Under the pieces are notes generated by a model. That model ran no database searches. It was not told where the DNA came from and saw nothing but the letters and a program-made list of their open reading frames with translations. Source: a virus. Taken from it: DNA of 46,206 nt. Positions 6,983 to 14,866 of this stretch are shown one piece after another. The translations under genes were made by a program, and so were the position numbers. The first letter of the stretch is position 1. Each line of letters begins with the position of its first letter. The stretch is taken from positions 1 through 46,206 of IMG/VR virus record IMGVR_UViG_3300019360_000068. One strand, 5' to 3'.

Positions 6983-7275
6983 TGGGAGTGAATCGTGTAA
7001 TGTTACCCAAACTAAGAAAAGTAAAACTAGTTAGGCATGGCTTTGAAGATAAGCCTGAGTGGACTATAGTCAATGAAGATATTCCACTGGGAACTATATA
7101 CGAGGTAGCCTTCACTCTACCTAAAAATGCTATGACTATTCTCAATCAGGACACTAAAGAAGAACGTCAAGTTAGTGTCCATATGATGACTCGTGACAAC
7201 GGTAAGTCCTGGGGATATATCCCTGTAGACTGTTTTGAGCCGGTGGAGGACCAAGATGGTAATGCTGGGGGATAA
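6982..7275 (+). CDS. Hypothetical early protein
   Basis: 97 residues from ATG 6982; ATG 7000, with GGGAG upstream, is a close alternative and would remove six residues. The composition suggests a small beta-barrel (IVNEDIPLGTIYEVAFTLP, GKSWGYIPVDCFEPV), of the SH3-like sort seen in many small phage proteins. The 3' end overlaps the next gene by 20 bases. Not recognised. Confidence 0.6.
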   Translation: MGVNRVMLPKLRKVKLVRHGFEDKPEWTIVNEDIPLGTIYEVAFTLPKNAMTILNQDTKEERQVSVHMMTRDNGKSWGYIPVDCFEPVEDQDGNAGG

Positions 7276-7474
7276 AGAACAGGAAGTTCGTATCGAGTTT
7301 CTTAAAAAATACAGAAATCGTACCTGTCCTGCACACGGTGGAAAGATTGTAAATGGTCTTTTCATTGGAACATTCTGGTGTCCCGAATGTGAGAATGTAT
7401 GGAAGGTCCATACTCTCGCCAGCGGAAAACAGCAATGGTGGTATGAAGATACACTGGGGCAGTTAAATGGCTAG
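7256..7474 (+). CDS. Small protein with a split zinc site
   Basis: 72 residues from ATG 7256; GGAGG at 7245-7249 lies at ideal distance. Cysteine and histidine positions (CPAH then CPECENVW) suggest one zinc-binding site holding a small beta structure. It overlaps both neighbours (20 bases before, 8 after). It could be an adaptor or anti-host protein; no family is recognised. Confidence 0.6.
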   Translation: MVMLGDKEQEVRIEFLKKYRNRTCPAHGGKIVNGLFIGTFWCPECENVWKVHTLASGKQQWWYEDTLGQLNG

Positions 7475-7766
7475 AAAGAAAAGTGGTGCAGCGAATCATA
7501 TCCATCGGTATAGGCGACTCAATCTGAGTGGCAGACCGAAGGAAAAGTATTACGTACTTCGTTGCACTAAACCGACTTGTACTCACTATATTCGAGTAGA
7601 CATGGCAGAAGGTCAACTTGCCGAATGTAATCGTTGCGGTAATCCTTTTGTGCTGAATAGGGAGACTGTGCGCCTTGCCAAACCACATTGCACAGATTGT
7701 ATCAAGCGTAAGAAATCTGAAGAAGTTGATACAATCGCAGGGTTCCTGGCGAATCGTGAGTCTTAA
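7467..7766 (+). CDS. Zinc-ribbon protein
   Basis: 99 residues with a basic N-terminus (MARKKSGAANHIHRYRR) and six cysteines: CTKPTC, CNRCGNPF and CTDCIKRK. The spacing suits one or two zinc ribbons, as in nucleic-acid-binding phage proteins. The stop lies inside the first stem of the structured element at 7755-7817. No specific family is recognised. Confidence 0.65.
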   Translation: MARKKSGAANHIHRYRRLNLSGRPKEKYYVLRCTKPTCTHYIRVDMAEGQLAECNRCGNPFVLNRETVRLAKPHCTDCIKRKKSEEVDTIAGFLANRES

Positions 7767-7817
7767 ACTGGTTTATCGATTTTCGATAACTCTAGCAATA
7801 AGACTAGATAACTCACG
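7755..7817 (+). ncRNA. Three-way-junction-like RNA element before the ATPase gene
   Basis: Outer stem CGTGAGT (7755-7761) pairs perfectly with ACTCACG (7811-7817). Two hairpins nest inside: TATCGA-TTT-TCGATA (7774-7788) and TCTAG-N8-CTAGA (7791-7808). All three helices are perfect. It spans the stop of the zinc-ribbon gene and ends 48 bases before the ATPase start, the largest gap in this part of the operon. It has no T-run, so it is not a standard terminator; a riboregulator or processing site fits better. Confidence 0.5.
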
Positions 7818-7865
7818 TTCACAAACCATGAGCGAGAATTGGCTCAAAGAGAATCACAGGAACCA

Positions 7866-8729
7866 ATGCCTACACTAGATTCTGCTGACCCATCAGTCTT
7901 ATTTGCGATGCTCAAGGGTGAACCTGGGACTCGCAAATCAACGTGTGCTCTGTCATTCCCAACGCCACAGTATTGGGTATCGACAGACCAGAAAATGGAA
8001 TCCCTTATCCTTCCAATGAAGAGATGGGGTATTCCTCCTCGTGATGTTCATTTTGATGACTACAAGGATTGGGAAAGACCCCGAGCCAAACTAGAACAAC
8101 TACAAGTAAACTGCCCCTTCAAAACTATCATCGTCGATTCCGTCACATCGATTGGTGATGCTATGACTTCGCAAGTTAAGAAGCTCAAGCGGTCAAGCGG
8201 TGACGGCAAAATGATTGGTGGAATTCCAGTCTCTGGTTTCGAGGAATTCAACGCGGAATCAGCAGCTTTTCAGGATATGATAGCTATCCTGAAAGACATC
8301 AAAGGTTTTCACGGCGTCAATATCGTTCTCATTGCTCATGTAATTGGGCAGCGGAAGGATAATGACGCTAACAAGCTGACTCACCACTCGCGGATTATCG
8401 TTACCGGAGGGGATAAAATTTCCGGTAAGATTGCGAGCTACATGACGGAGGTTTATCACTTCAACATTGAGGGTGACTTCAATGCTGATAGTGGTGATGG
8501 TAAGTATGGCCTCTTCACTACTCATACGGGCAACGACTACGCCCGGACTTCTCTCCCACTTCCTCCGAAAATCGTCTTCAATAATGAGCCACTGTATGAC
8601 AAGTGGATTAAACCCGCAATTGATAAGCTGAAGGCTGAAAAGCCTATTCAGAGGATTGGAGTAGCACCACAAACACCAACAACCACAACCACAACACCAA
8701 CCACCAACTCGTTCGTTAAGCAGGAGTAG
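7866..8729 (+). CDS. RecA-like ATPase, Sak4/AAA_24-type recombinase
   Basis: 287 residues from ATG 7866 (AGGA upstream; the frame is open to 7839). P-loop GEPGTRKST at 18-26 and Walker B IIVDS at 88-92 in a RecA-like order; another conserved-looking stretch is IVLIAHVIGQ near 160. The size and sequence style match phage Sak4-type single-strand annealing or RecA-core ATPases, which act with a partner SSB. That partner is probably the next gene, five bases downstream. The C-terminal tail is Thr/Pro-rich and disordered, and could bind SSB. The nuclease upstream would supply single strands. Confidence 0.8.
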   Translation: MPTLDSADPSVLFAMLKGEPGTRKSTCALSFPTPQYWVSTDQKMESLILPMKRWGIPPRDVHFDDYKDWERPRAKLEQLQVNCPFKTIIVDSVTSIGDAMTSQVKKLKRSSGDGKMIGGIPVSGFEEFNAESAAFQDMIAILKDIKGFHGVNIVLIAHVIGQRKDNDANKLTHHSRIIVTGGDKISGKIASYMTEVYHFNIEGDFNADSGDGKYGLFTTHTGNDYARTSLPLPPKIVFNNEPLYDKWIKPAIDKLKAEKPIQRIGVAPQTPTTTTTTPTTNSFVKQE

Positions 8730-8734
8730 AGACA

Positions 8735-9148
8735 ATGCCTATCGTTTCATTCAGTGACCGTGACCTCCTCCGTGGAACTGTCGTCACCCCCGGATGGTAT
8801 CGTGTGGTCATCAATACTGTGGGAGAGGCTCCCGCAAAGGCTTCTGAGAAGGGGCCTTCGACCAACTTCCCTGTGGAGGCTACCATCAAGTTCCACGGTG
8901 ATGACGGCACTACTCAGTTCACAGGCGTTCCGTTGGACTGGAACTTCAACAGCAAGGCTATCGGTTTTGCTGTGGGCTATCTCCAGGCTTTCGGTGTGGA
9001 GGTCAAGGCGGGGACTCGTTTCGATTTGAAGTCCTCGGAAGGACGTGAGCTGGACGTATTCGTGGAGAACGATACGTATCAGAACCGTCTCGTGAACCGC
9101 GTCAACCACAAGTATCGCGCTCCGAAGCTTGACGTTCAGGCGGCGTAA
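8735..9148 (+). CDS. Probable single-stranded DNA-binding protein
   Basis: 137 residues after a strong AGGAG site. The predicted fold is nearly all beta (GTVVTPGWYRVVINTV, then VEATIKFHGDDGTTQFTGV and a C-terminal REL.VFVENDTYQNR element), as in phage OB-fold or DUF669-like proteins that accompany Sak4 ATPases. Placement straight after the recombinase supports an SSB role. Third codon positions are strongly C/G here compared with neighbours, matching the capsid gene, which suggests high expression. No acidic tail is present, but the next gene encodes one. Confidence 0.6.
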   Translation: MPIVSFSDRDLLRGTVVTPGWYRVVINTVGEAPAKASEKGPSTNFPVEATIKFHGDDGTTQFTGVPLDWNFNSKAIGFAVGYLQAFGVEVKAGTRFDLKSSEGRELDVFVENDTYQNRLVNRVNHKYRAPKLDVQAA

Positions 9149-9149
9149 C

Positions 9150-9461
9150 ATGAAATGGAGTGAGGTTACACGTTCTGAGACTCCCATAAATTGGCGGGAG
9201 TTATTGGAGCGTGTAACTCTCACGCCAGAAAAACTCAACGCTCACTTACAACAGCTAATAGTCCAACGGAGAATGGAAATGACCGACGAACAGAAGAAGA
9301 CCGAGGATGGAGAGATTCCTGTCGATATGCCCGAATCGACGGAAGAAGTTCTGAATCCGGCTGATGAGATGCCGGAGGATGATGACGACATCGACGATGA
9401 TGGTGACGACGACGATGACGATGACATCGACGATGATGGTAACGATGGTTTCGATTCCTAA
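9150..9461 (+). CDS. Protein with long Asp/Glu tail
   Basis: 103 residues: a short folded part (about 1-45) followed by an extremely acidic tail in which Asp dominates, coded by GATGAC repeats. It starts one base after the SSB-like gene. The tail resembles the acidic protein-binding tails of phage SSBs or DNA-mimic proteins, so it may act in trans with its neighbour. That link is inference. A gap and a terminator follow. Confidence 0.55.
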   Translation: MKWSEVTRSETPINWRELLERVTLTPEKLNAHLQQLIVQRRMEMTDEQKKTEDGEIPVDMPESTEEVLNPADEMPEDDDDIDDDGDDDDDDDIDDDGNDGFDS

Positions 9462-9768
9462 TCGTCAGCAGTAGTTACCAGATATCTGGAAAAATTCTGA
9501 CTATTCAGATACTCGCTTGCACTCCGAAGTATCATCTATCTTGCTGGGAGCCAGTGTTTCCTCGACGCTGGGTAAAGAGAGATAGAGAATAGAAAATGCC
9601 ATGTCGGGGCCACAAAGGTATTTGGTAATAGGGGAGGGGCACGACCGTCTGAACGACAACTGTGCCTCTCCCCGCTATTTTTAACTAGTCTTAGCCCTAA
9701 ACTCTGGACATTTGGCTGATGTCCCAATAACCCTAACTCGTCGTAAGAAACTAACGGTAGAGGTAGTC
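9462..9768 (+). other. Gap with palindrome, hairpins and terminator
   Basis: This 307-base gap has no supported gene. It begins with a 12-bp palindrome CCAGATATCTGG (9478-9489), then GATACT/AGTATC (9508-9533), the terminator at 9631-9682 and a 6-bp hairpin GGACAT/ATGTCC with a 7-base loop (9706-9724) in the leader of the next gene. The stretch between the gene end and the terminator could be a 3' UTR or a small RNA of 150-200 bases. Confidence 0.5.
9631..9682 (+). terminator. Rho-independent terminator
   Basis: GGGGAGGGGCAC (9631-9642) pairs with 9662-9673 over 12 bp with one G-U pair, loop of 19 bases, followed by GCTATTTTT. It ends the first early transcript after the recombination genes. 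Confidence 0.75.
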
Positions 9769-10071
9769 ATGTCAATTTTCGACCACTTGCTTGGTGGTAG
9801 TAAGAACGAAGATATCCCCGCGACTGAAAACGCGGAAACACCTCGTGAAGAACGACGCTGTGTCGGAAAAATCATCAAGGTATCTCCGAAGGGATGGGGA
9901 TTCATTTCATCCAAGGACATCAGTTTCACCCGGATTTTCTTCCATTGGACTTCACTGAATCAAGACACGCTGAAGTTCCTTGAGTTGAAGAACGGGATGA
10001 GAGTGGAGTTCACTCCCATTACACTGGAAGGTAAGGGATGGAGAGCCATCAAAATCAAAATCCTAACATAG
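9769..10071 (+). CDS. Cold-shock-domain protein
   Basis: 100 residues from ATG 9769, with AGAGGTAG upstream; an in-frame start at 9712 is less likely because the leader hairpin lies there. After a 35-residue linker comes a cold-shock domain with RNP1-like KGWGFIS (about residues 42-48) and RNP2-like IFFHW (57-61). These domains bind single-stranded RNA or DNA and can act as RNA chaperones. A second, diverged CSD gene is at 15835-16071. The end overlaps the next gene by 34 bases. Confidence 0.75.
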   Translation: MSIFDHLLGGSKNEDIPATENAETPREERRCVGKIIKVSPKGWGFISSKDISFTRIFFHWTSLNQDTLKFLELKNGMRVEFTPITLEGKGWRAIKIKILT

Positions 10072-10307
10072 TAAGTCGTCGGGAATTTCTTCAGTTACTT
10101 GCAGCCGGAGTAATTGGTCATACGCTAGATGTAGACAAATTACTTTGGGTGCCTGGACAGAAGACTATATTCCTGCCATCAGTAGATATTATCCATCCCA
10201 GTATTAGCGAAATAGTTGCACTGGAGTTGGAAAGAATGTTACCGAAAATCAAAAACTTATTCGAGCGTGACGATGCCTTCTATAAAAGAATTAGTCACGA
10301 CATATAA
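10038..10307 (+). CDS. Tat-like leader fused to a capsid N-terminus-like segment
   Basis: 89 residues. Residues about 13-30 (SRREFLQLLAAGVIGHTL) look like a twin-arginine signal: S-R-R-x-F-L plus a moderately hydrophobic stretch. The C-terminal 33 residues resemble the start of this phage's major capsid protein (gene 34339-35589): both carry ALELER, then KI, then LFERDD, then FY, with the same spacing; about 17 of 29 aligned residues are identical. It is an early-strand gene, far from and opposite to the capsid gene. Whether it is exported, or only uses a helical leader, is unknown. ATG 10038 overlaps the CSD gene by 34 bases. Confidence 0.6.
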   Translation: MESHQNQNPNIVSRREFLQLLAAGVIGHTLDVDKLLWVPGQKTIFLPSVDIIHPSISEIVALELERMLPKIKNLFERDDAFYKRISHDI

Positions 10308-10542
10308 GGAAGAAACCACATGGCACGGTAAGGTGATAGTCATGGAGATTTATCATCTTGCTATGCTAACCAAGGATAAAGCCTGGACAATTGCAGATAC
10401 AGCCTCTGGTTTAGAGGTTAGTATTGGCCTAGTCAGTGAGAATCTTCGCCTCGCTCAAGCAATACATGACGATGCGAAATTCTTAAAATGTGAGTCACGC
10501 CAAGCTGCATTAAAGAGATGGTATGCTCATCGAACTAGATAA
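10273..10542 (+). CDS. Helix-turn-helix-like DNA-binding protein
   Basis: 89 residues from ATG 10273 or 66 from ATG 10342 (AAGGTGA upstream). I prefer the longer form because PSIKELVTTYKEETTWHGKV reads as protein, although it overlaps the previous gene by 35 bases. The central WTIADTASGLEVSIGLVSE followed by NLRLAQAI matches the shape of a ParB/KorB-type or HTH module (a turn after AsgLevS, then a recognition-like helix). It probably binds DNA; it could be a regulator of the replication genes that follow. Confidence 0.55.
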   Translation: MPSIKELVTTYKEETTWHGKVIVMEIYHLAMLTKDKAWTIADTASGLEVSIGLVSENLRLAQAIHDDAKFLKCESRQAALKRWYAHRTR

Positions 10543-10690
10543 AGAGAAAATTCTTAGAATGTGGCGTTCGGCTAAGAATCTTGAAAGAGAAGTTGAACGA
10601 ATAGCCAACTATCATGTTCGAAAATTAGCCATGCGTCAAGTTGAATCTCTCAAGGAAGGAATTTTTAGCATCCTTGAGAAGATGGAATAG
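10523..10690 (+). CDS. 55-residue coiled-coil peptide
   Basis: Begins MLIELDKEKILRMWRSAK and stays helical and charged to the end, with heptad-like spacing of hydrophobic residues. AGAGATGG precedes ATG 10523. It overlaps the HTH gene by 20 bases and ends two bases before the polymerase gene. It may be a small partner of one of these. No family recognised. Confidence 0.55.
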   Translation: MLIELDKEKILRMWRSAKNLEREVERIANYHVRKLAMRQVESLKEGIFSILEKME

Positions 10691-10692
10691 AC

Positions 10693-13248
10693 ATGAGTGA
10701 AATCAAGCATAAATACGTCCCAGGTATGGGGCCTTTGGGTTCCAAGTTAATGATACTTGGAGAAGCACCCTCGTATGCTGAGACTTCTGCTGGTAGACCC
10801 TTTGTTGGGCCTTCCGGTAAAGAACTTGACCGCATGTTGTATGATGCGGGAATGAATCGAAATAACTATTGGGTGACTAACGTATGTAAATACGAAGTGC
10901 CACCTAATGTTGGCAAGAAGAAGATACCCTTTCATATCCGTGCCAAGAATCATGGTATTGATATAGACCAACAGTTAACAGAACTTAGGGAGGAAATCAA
11001 TGGGATTCAACCAAATTGTATTCTTGCTTTGGGCTCTACTGCTTTATGGGCTCTATCCGGTAAGACAAAGATTGGGTCATTCCGAGGCAGTATTCTTCAT
11101 GGTATGGGTCGTAAGTTTGTTGCTACTTACCATCCTGCTCATCTACTACATGCGGCTTCTGGTGGAGAATTTAAGGGCTACTGGAATCGACAGGTAATGA
11201 TTGTTGATTTTAAAAGAGCACTTGAAGAATCGTTAACATCAGAGATTAATCTTCCTACTCGCACTCTCGAAATCTGTCGGTCATCCTACCAATTAGCAGA
11301 ATTTCGTAAGAGATACGCCGCATTCAATAGAATGAGTGTGGACATCGAATCTAACGGAACATGCATTCCTGTTTGCGTGGGTCTTGCCTTAAACAAGCAT
11401 CACGGGCTCACTGTCCCTCTCTGGAATACAGACAACATCTCTACCATACCAGATTCTGATTTGATTCAGATATGGATTATGCTTGCAGAGATGTTATGGG
11501 AAAAGGATATCATCGGTCAGAATTTCAACTATGACCGTGATAAGTTAATGAGACTTGGCTTCGTGATTCGTAATCTTAGCAGTGATACGATGATGAAGGC
11601 TCAAGCCATTAATCCTGAGCTTCCTAAAAGTCTAGGCTTCAACACTTCTATTTATACTCGCGAACCCTTCTACAAAGATGAAGGGATGTATCAAGGAACT
11701 ATCCATGACCTACTCTTAGGCTGCGCACGTGATGCGTGTGTAACCTTTGAGATTGATGATAACATGGACCCTGACATTGACGAACTAGGTCAACGCGATT
11801 ATTATCAAAATTTCCTGATGAAGTTGCCCGAGATGTATTGGGCCATCGAACGTCAGGGATTCCGAGTTGACTCCACGGAGCGAGATAAGCTCATTCGTAA
11901 ATACATCGAATGGGATGAGCGACTTCGCTATGAATTGTTCCAGTTAGTTGGAACAGAAATCAATGTAAATAGTCCAAAACAGGTATCTATTCTCCTGTTT
12001 GAGAATTTCAAACTTCCATTGCGGAGTGGAACAGGTGAAGAAGAAATTACTGCGCTACTTAATTCGCAATCAGCGGTTAAGAAACCGGAACATAGAAAAG
12101 TTTTGGAGCTTATACTGGAAGATAGGCGAGTCAGGAAGTCCATTAGTACATATCTCATGGCTCTTCCTGATTATGATGGCAGGATGCGTACTACTTACTT
12201 CCCCTGTCTTGATACTGGAAGGTCTTCTACTGGACAACAGGACCCGCCAATTAGACCATCCATACAAGTTGTGGGTGAGGATGGAAAGAAAAAAGAAAAA
12301 TCACTAGGCATCGCATTCCAAACGATGACTAAACACGGTGATGTAGGTGCTGATATTCGTGGCATGTATGTCCCGGATAATGACATTGATGAAGAGGTAT
12401 TCGTTCAAGCTGACTCTTCCCAAGCAGAAGCTAGAGTAGTCTGGCTACTAGCGGAGGATTATGAAGCACTACGACTTGTCGATGAAATTGATTACCATGC
12501 CCTCACTGCCTCTTGGTTTTTCGGTGGAACAGAAGCAGACTATTCTAAAAAAGTTCTCGGATATGAACATCCAATACGATTTGCGGGAAAAACTCTTCGA
12601 CATGCTGGACACTTGGGTGCAGGAAAACGACGAGCCGCTACTAGTGTCAATACAGATGCCAGAAAATACAAAGTGCCGATTAGTATTACTGAAGCGATTG
12701 CCGAAAGAGCTTTAATCATCTTTCACGGTAAGCAACCGAAGATTCAACAGGTCTTTCAAAATGGCGTTATCGAATGCCTCAAGCGTAATCGACAGCTTGT
12801 TGCAGGAATCCCCTACGGAATTAATTCAAAGATTGGTGGTCAGAGAACTTTTTTTGAAAGGTTTGGAGAAGAACTTTTCAGACAAGGATTCTCTTATATT
12901 CCCCAGCGTTCTATATCGGACAACACCAAAGCAGCCGGACTCAGACTCCGTGAGAGAATTCCAGGAATCAAAATTGTCATGGAATCTCACGATGCATTAC
13001 TTTTTTCCATTTCCAAATCCAAGCTACCACTCTGGATTCCCATCATTAAAGAAGAATTTGAGAGACCTATTGATTTCTCGAATTGTTCTCTACCTAGACG
13101 TGAGCTTATTATACCCTGCGAAATCGAAACTGGGTATAACTACCGAGACCTTAAGAAGTTCAAAGACTTAGCAATCGTGCATAAGCCAATAGAACCTAAG
13201 ATGGTTCCTCGAAATATAACTGAGTCATTCCTCGCGCCACTGGAGTAA
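10693..13248 (+). CDS. DNA polymerase I with N-terminal uracil-DNA-glycosylase domain
   Basis: An 851-residue fusion. Residues 1-180 match family 4/5-type UDGs: GEAPS (23-27), GRPFVGPSGKELD (34-46), and HPAHLL (147-152) as the second active-site motif. The cysteines for a typical iron-sulphur cluster are absent. A 3'-5' exonuclease follows (DIES 217-220, GQNFNYDRD 275-282, DACVTFEID 347-355), then the family A polymerase: TGRSSTGQQDPP (508-519), motif A DSSQAEAR (574-581), motif B K633-x7-GA-type helix (RFAGKTLRHAGHLGAGK), motif C SHDA (765-768). It is the replicative polymerase candidate. SPO1-type phage polymerases have a similar UDG-like N-terminus. Confidence 0.9.
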   Translation: MSEIKHKYVPGMGPLGSKLMILGEAPSYAETSAGRPFVGPSGKELDRMLYDAGMNRNNYWVTNVCKYEVPPNVGKKKIPFHIRAKNHGIDIDQQLTELREEINGIQPNCILALGSTALWALSGKTKIGSFRGSILHGMGRKFVATYHPAHLLHAASGGEFKGYWNRQVMIVDFKRALEESLTSEINLPTRTLEICRSSYQLAEFRKRYAAFNRMSVDIESNGTCIPVCVGLALNKHHGLTVPLWNTDNISTIPDSDLIQIWIMLAEMLWEKDIIGQNFNYDRDKLMRLGFVIRNLSSDTMMKAQAINPELPKSLGFNTSIYTREPFYKDEGMYQGTIHDLLLGCARDACVTFEIDDNMDPDIDELGQRDYYQNFLMKLPEMYWAIERQGFRVDSTERDKLIRKYIEWDERLRYELFQLVGTEINVNSPKQVSILLFENFKLPLRSGTGEEEITALLNSQSAVKKPEHRKVLELILEDRRVRKSISTYLMALPDYDGRMRTTYFPCLDTGRSSTGQQDPPIRPSIQVVGEDGKKKEKSLGIAFQTMTKHGDVGADIRGMYVPDNDIDEEVFVQADSSQAEARVVWLLAEDYEALRLVDEIDYHALTASWFFGGTEADYSKKVLGYEHPIRFAGKTLRHAGHLGAGKRRAATSVNTDARKYKVPISITEAIAERALIIFHGKQPKIQQVFQNGVIECLKRNRQLVAGIPYGINSKIGGQRTFFERFGEELFRQGFSYIPQRSISDNTKAAGLRLRERIPGIKIVMESHDALLFSISKSKLPLWIPIIKEEFERPIDFSNCSLPRRELIIPCEIETGYNYRDLKKFKDLAIVHKPIEPKMVPRNITESFLAPLE

Positions 13249-13250
13249 TC

Positions 13251-13451
13251 ATGGAATACGAACTTACCTTAATTGTGCGTAATCCAGAGGACCAATTTGT
13301 TGCTATTTATCACGAGAGGATAAAGGCAGAAGATTGGACTCAACTAGCCATGCAGACAATCCTTCTATTCACAAAAGCACAGAGAGAAGAATATGAGCTC
13401 CAACGAGAAAACGAAAGACAACACACAACAAACGACGACATCCCCTTCTAA
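13251..13451 (+). CDS. Small hypothetical protein
   Basis: 66 residues: a beta-alpha start (MEYELTLIVRNPEDQFVAIY) followed by an amphipathic helix and a polar tail ending in DDIPF. GGAG overlapping the polymerase stop serves ATG 13251. It overlaps the next gene by 59 bases. The acidic-hydrophobic C-terminal tip resembles tails that bind SSB or DNA polymerase clamps, but that is only suggestive. Confidence 0.6.
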   Translation: MEYELTLIVRNPEDQFVAIYHERIKAEDWTQLAMQTILLFTKAQREEYELQRENERQHTTNDDIPF

Positions 13452-13623
13452 ACAATCTCTCATCAACACAGACAAAGCCCGACCTGTTAGGTGTGACTCC
13501 TGTCAAGCTTTATGGCCTGATTGGCCTTATGGTAAGGGTGAATGGTGCCCCTACTGTGGCAATTACTTGATAACCGTCGTTGAGACACATGAACTGGATT
13601 CAAAGGCTGGTTCACCAACATAG
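13393..13623 (+). CDS. Zinc-ribbon protein
   Basis: 76 residues. A polar, probably disordered N-terminus precedes a zinc ribbon CDSCQALWPDWPYGKGEWCPYCG (CxxC-x16-CxxC; about residues 34-56). The ribbon could bind nucleic acid or a protein partner. GAGAGAAG before ATG 13393 supports this start within the previous gene. It overlaps the DUF3987-like gene, so the three genes are probably translated together. Confidence 0.6.
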   Translation: MSSNEKTKDNTQQTTTSPSKQSLINTDKARPVRCDSCQALWPDWPYGKGEWCPYCGNYLITVVETHELDSKAGSPT

Positions 13624-14866
13624 AGAACTAGAAAGTCCCCAATCATTCTGGTACTGGAGTGCGATAGCGGCGATGTCTGCCGTAGTTAAAGATAACATTT
13701 GGCTCGATAGGAGTGGTATTTTCAATACCTATCCTAATATCTACGTTATGTTACATGCCGACAGTGGACTTAAGAAAGGTCCACCTATTAGCATGGCAAA
13801 ACAGCTTGTCCAAAAAACAGGTTTGACTAGAATTATCTCTGGTCGTAGTTCCATTCAGGGAATTTTGAAAGACTTAGGAACAGCTCAAACACAACCTGGT
13901 GGTAAAGTTGTTAGTAAGTCTGTTGCCTTTATTTGTTCATCAGAACTTGCGTCTTCAATCGTAGATGACCCTGTTTCAACCAAGATTCTAACCGACTTAT
14001 ATGACCGCTCGTATAATGTTGGTGAATGGCGTTCCTTGTTGAAGATGGAGACATTTCAACTTAAGGACCCAACAATAACAATGCTTACCGCCACTAATGA
14101 AGCAATGGCGGAAGATTTCTTTACGAAGTCAGCTATTCAAGGTGGTTACTTTGCTCGTACATTCATTGTGTATGAGAAGGAAGGAATTGTATCGAATAGT
14201 CTCATTTTCCCACTAGACGAAACTCCAGACTATAAGCTAGCTAGTGATTACTTGAAGCAACTAGGTGGTCTTACAGGCCCATTCCAACCTCTCTCAGCTA
14301 GGGGTGAGAGTGAAGAATTTAAGCATCACAAAACTAAGTTCGGACGTGAGATTTGGTTTAGTGATGCGGGAGTAATATACGATGACTGGTATGAGGACTT
14401 CAAGGAGAACATCAAGAATCCAGAGTTGAAAGATGACACTGGAACTATGAATAGATTTGGAGATTCAGTTCTGAAAGTTGCAATGTTACTTTCTCTGGCT
14501 GAACATCCTCAATTAATCATTACTGCAACTTCAATGACAGAGGCTATTGCTCAATGCGAGAAGCTTCTAGGAAACGTTCGTAAGGCTACACTCGGTAAGC
14601 AGGGAACTAGTCAAACTGCTCACTTGAAGTCAATGATTATTATGGAGATTCTGAACCGTGATAATCATATGGTTTCAAGAGCAGTCTTGATGAAGAAGTT
14701 CTGGACTCATTACTCTAGTCCGGAAGAATTTGATACCATGATGAATGCGTTTCACATGGCCGGAATGATTCTAACAGACACTATAGGTAATCAGGTAGTC
14801 TATCAGATGCCTGAGAAACAAGTTCTGGAATTAAAAGCCTATATGGCTGGGAAGGGAAAGAAATGA
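13589..14866 (+). CDS. DUF3987-like ATPase, possible primase/helicase component
   Basis: 425 residues from ATG 13589 (TTG 13580 also in frame). The opening WYWSAIAAMSAVVKDNIWLD, then YVMLHADSGLKKGPPISMA, matches the layout of DUF3987-type phage proteins, in which a P-loop sits at this point. Here the loop is degenerate (DSGLKKGPP rather than GxGKS), so ATP binding is uncertain. A later segment has SVAFICSSELAS (Walker-B-like position) and TMLTATNEAM (sensor-like). Placement after the polymerase makes a replication role likely; it is the only candidate for a helicase or primase function besides the SNF2 protein. Confidence 0.55.
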   Translation: MNWIQRLVHQHRELESPQSFWYWSAIAAMSAVVKDNIWLDRSGIFNTYPNIYVMLHADSGLKKGPPISMAKQLVQKTGLTRIISGRSSIQGILKDLGTAQTQPGGKVVSKSVAFICSSELASSIVDDPVSTKILTDLYDRSYNVGEWRSLLKMETFQLKDPTITMLTATNEAMAEDFFTKSAIQGGYFARTFIVYEKEGIVSNSLIFPLDETPDYKLASDYLKQLGGLTGPFQPLSARGESEEFKHHKTKFGREIWFSDAGVIYDDWYEDFKENIKNPELKDDTGTMNRFGDSVLKVAMLLSLAEHPQLIITATSMTEAIAQCEKLLGNVRKATLGKQGTSQTAHLKSMIIMEILNRDNHMVSRAVLMKKFWTHYSSPEEFDTMMNAFHMAGMILTDTIGNQVVYQMPEKQVLELKAYMAGKGKK

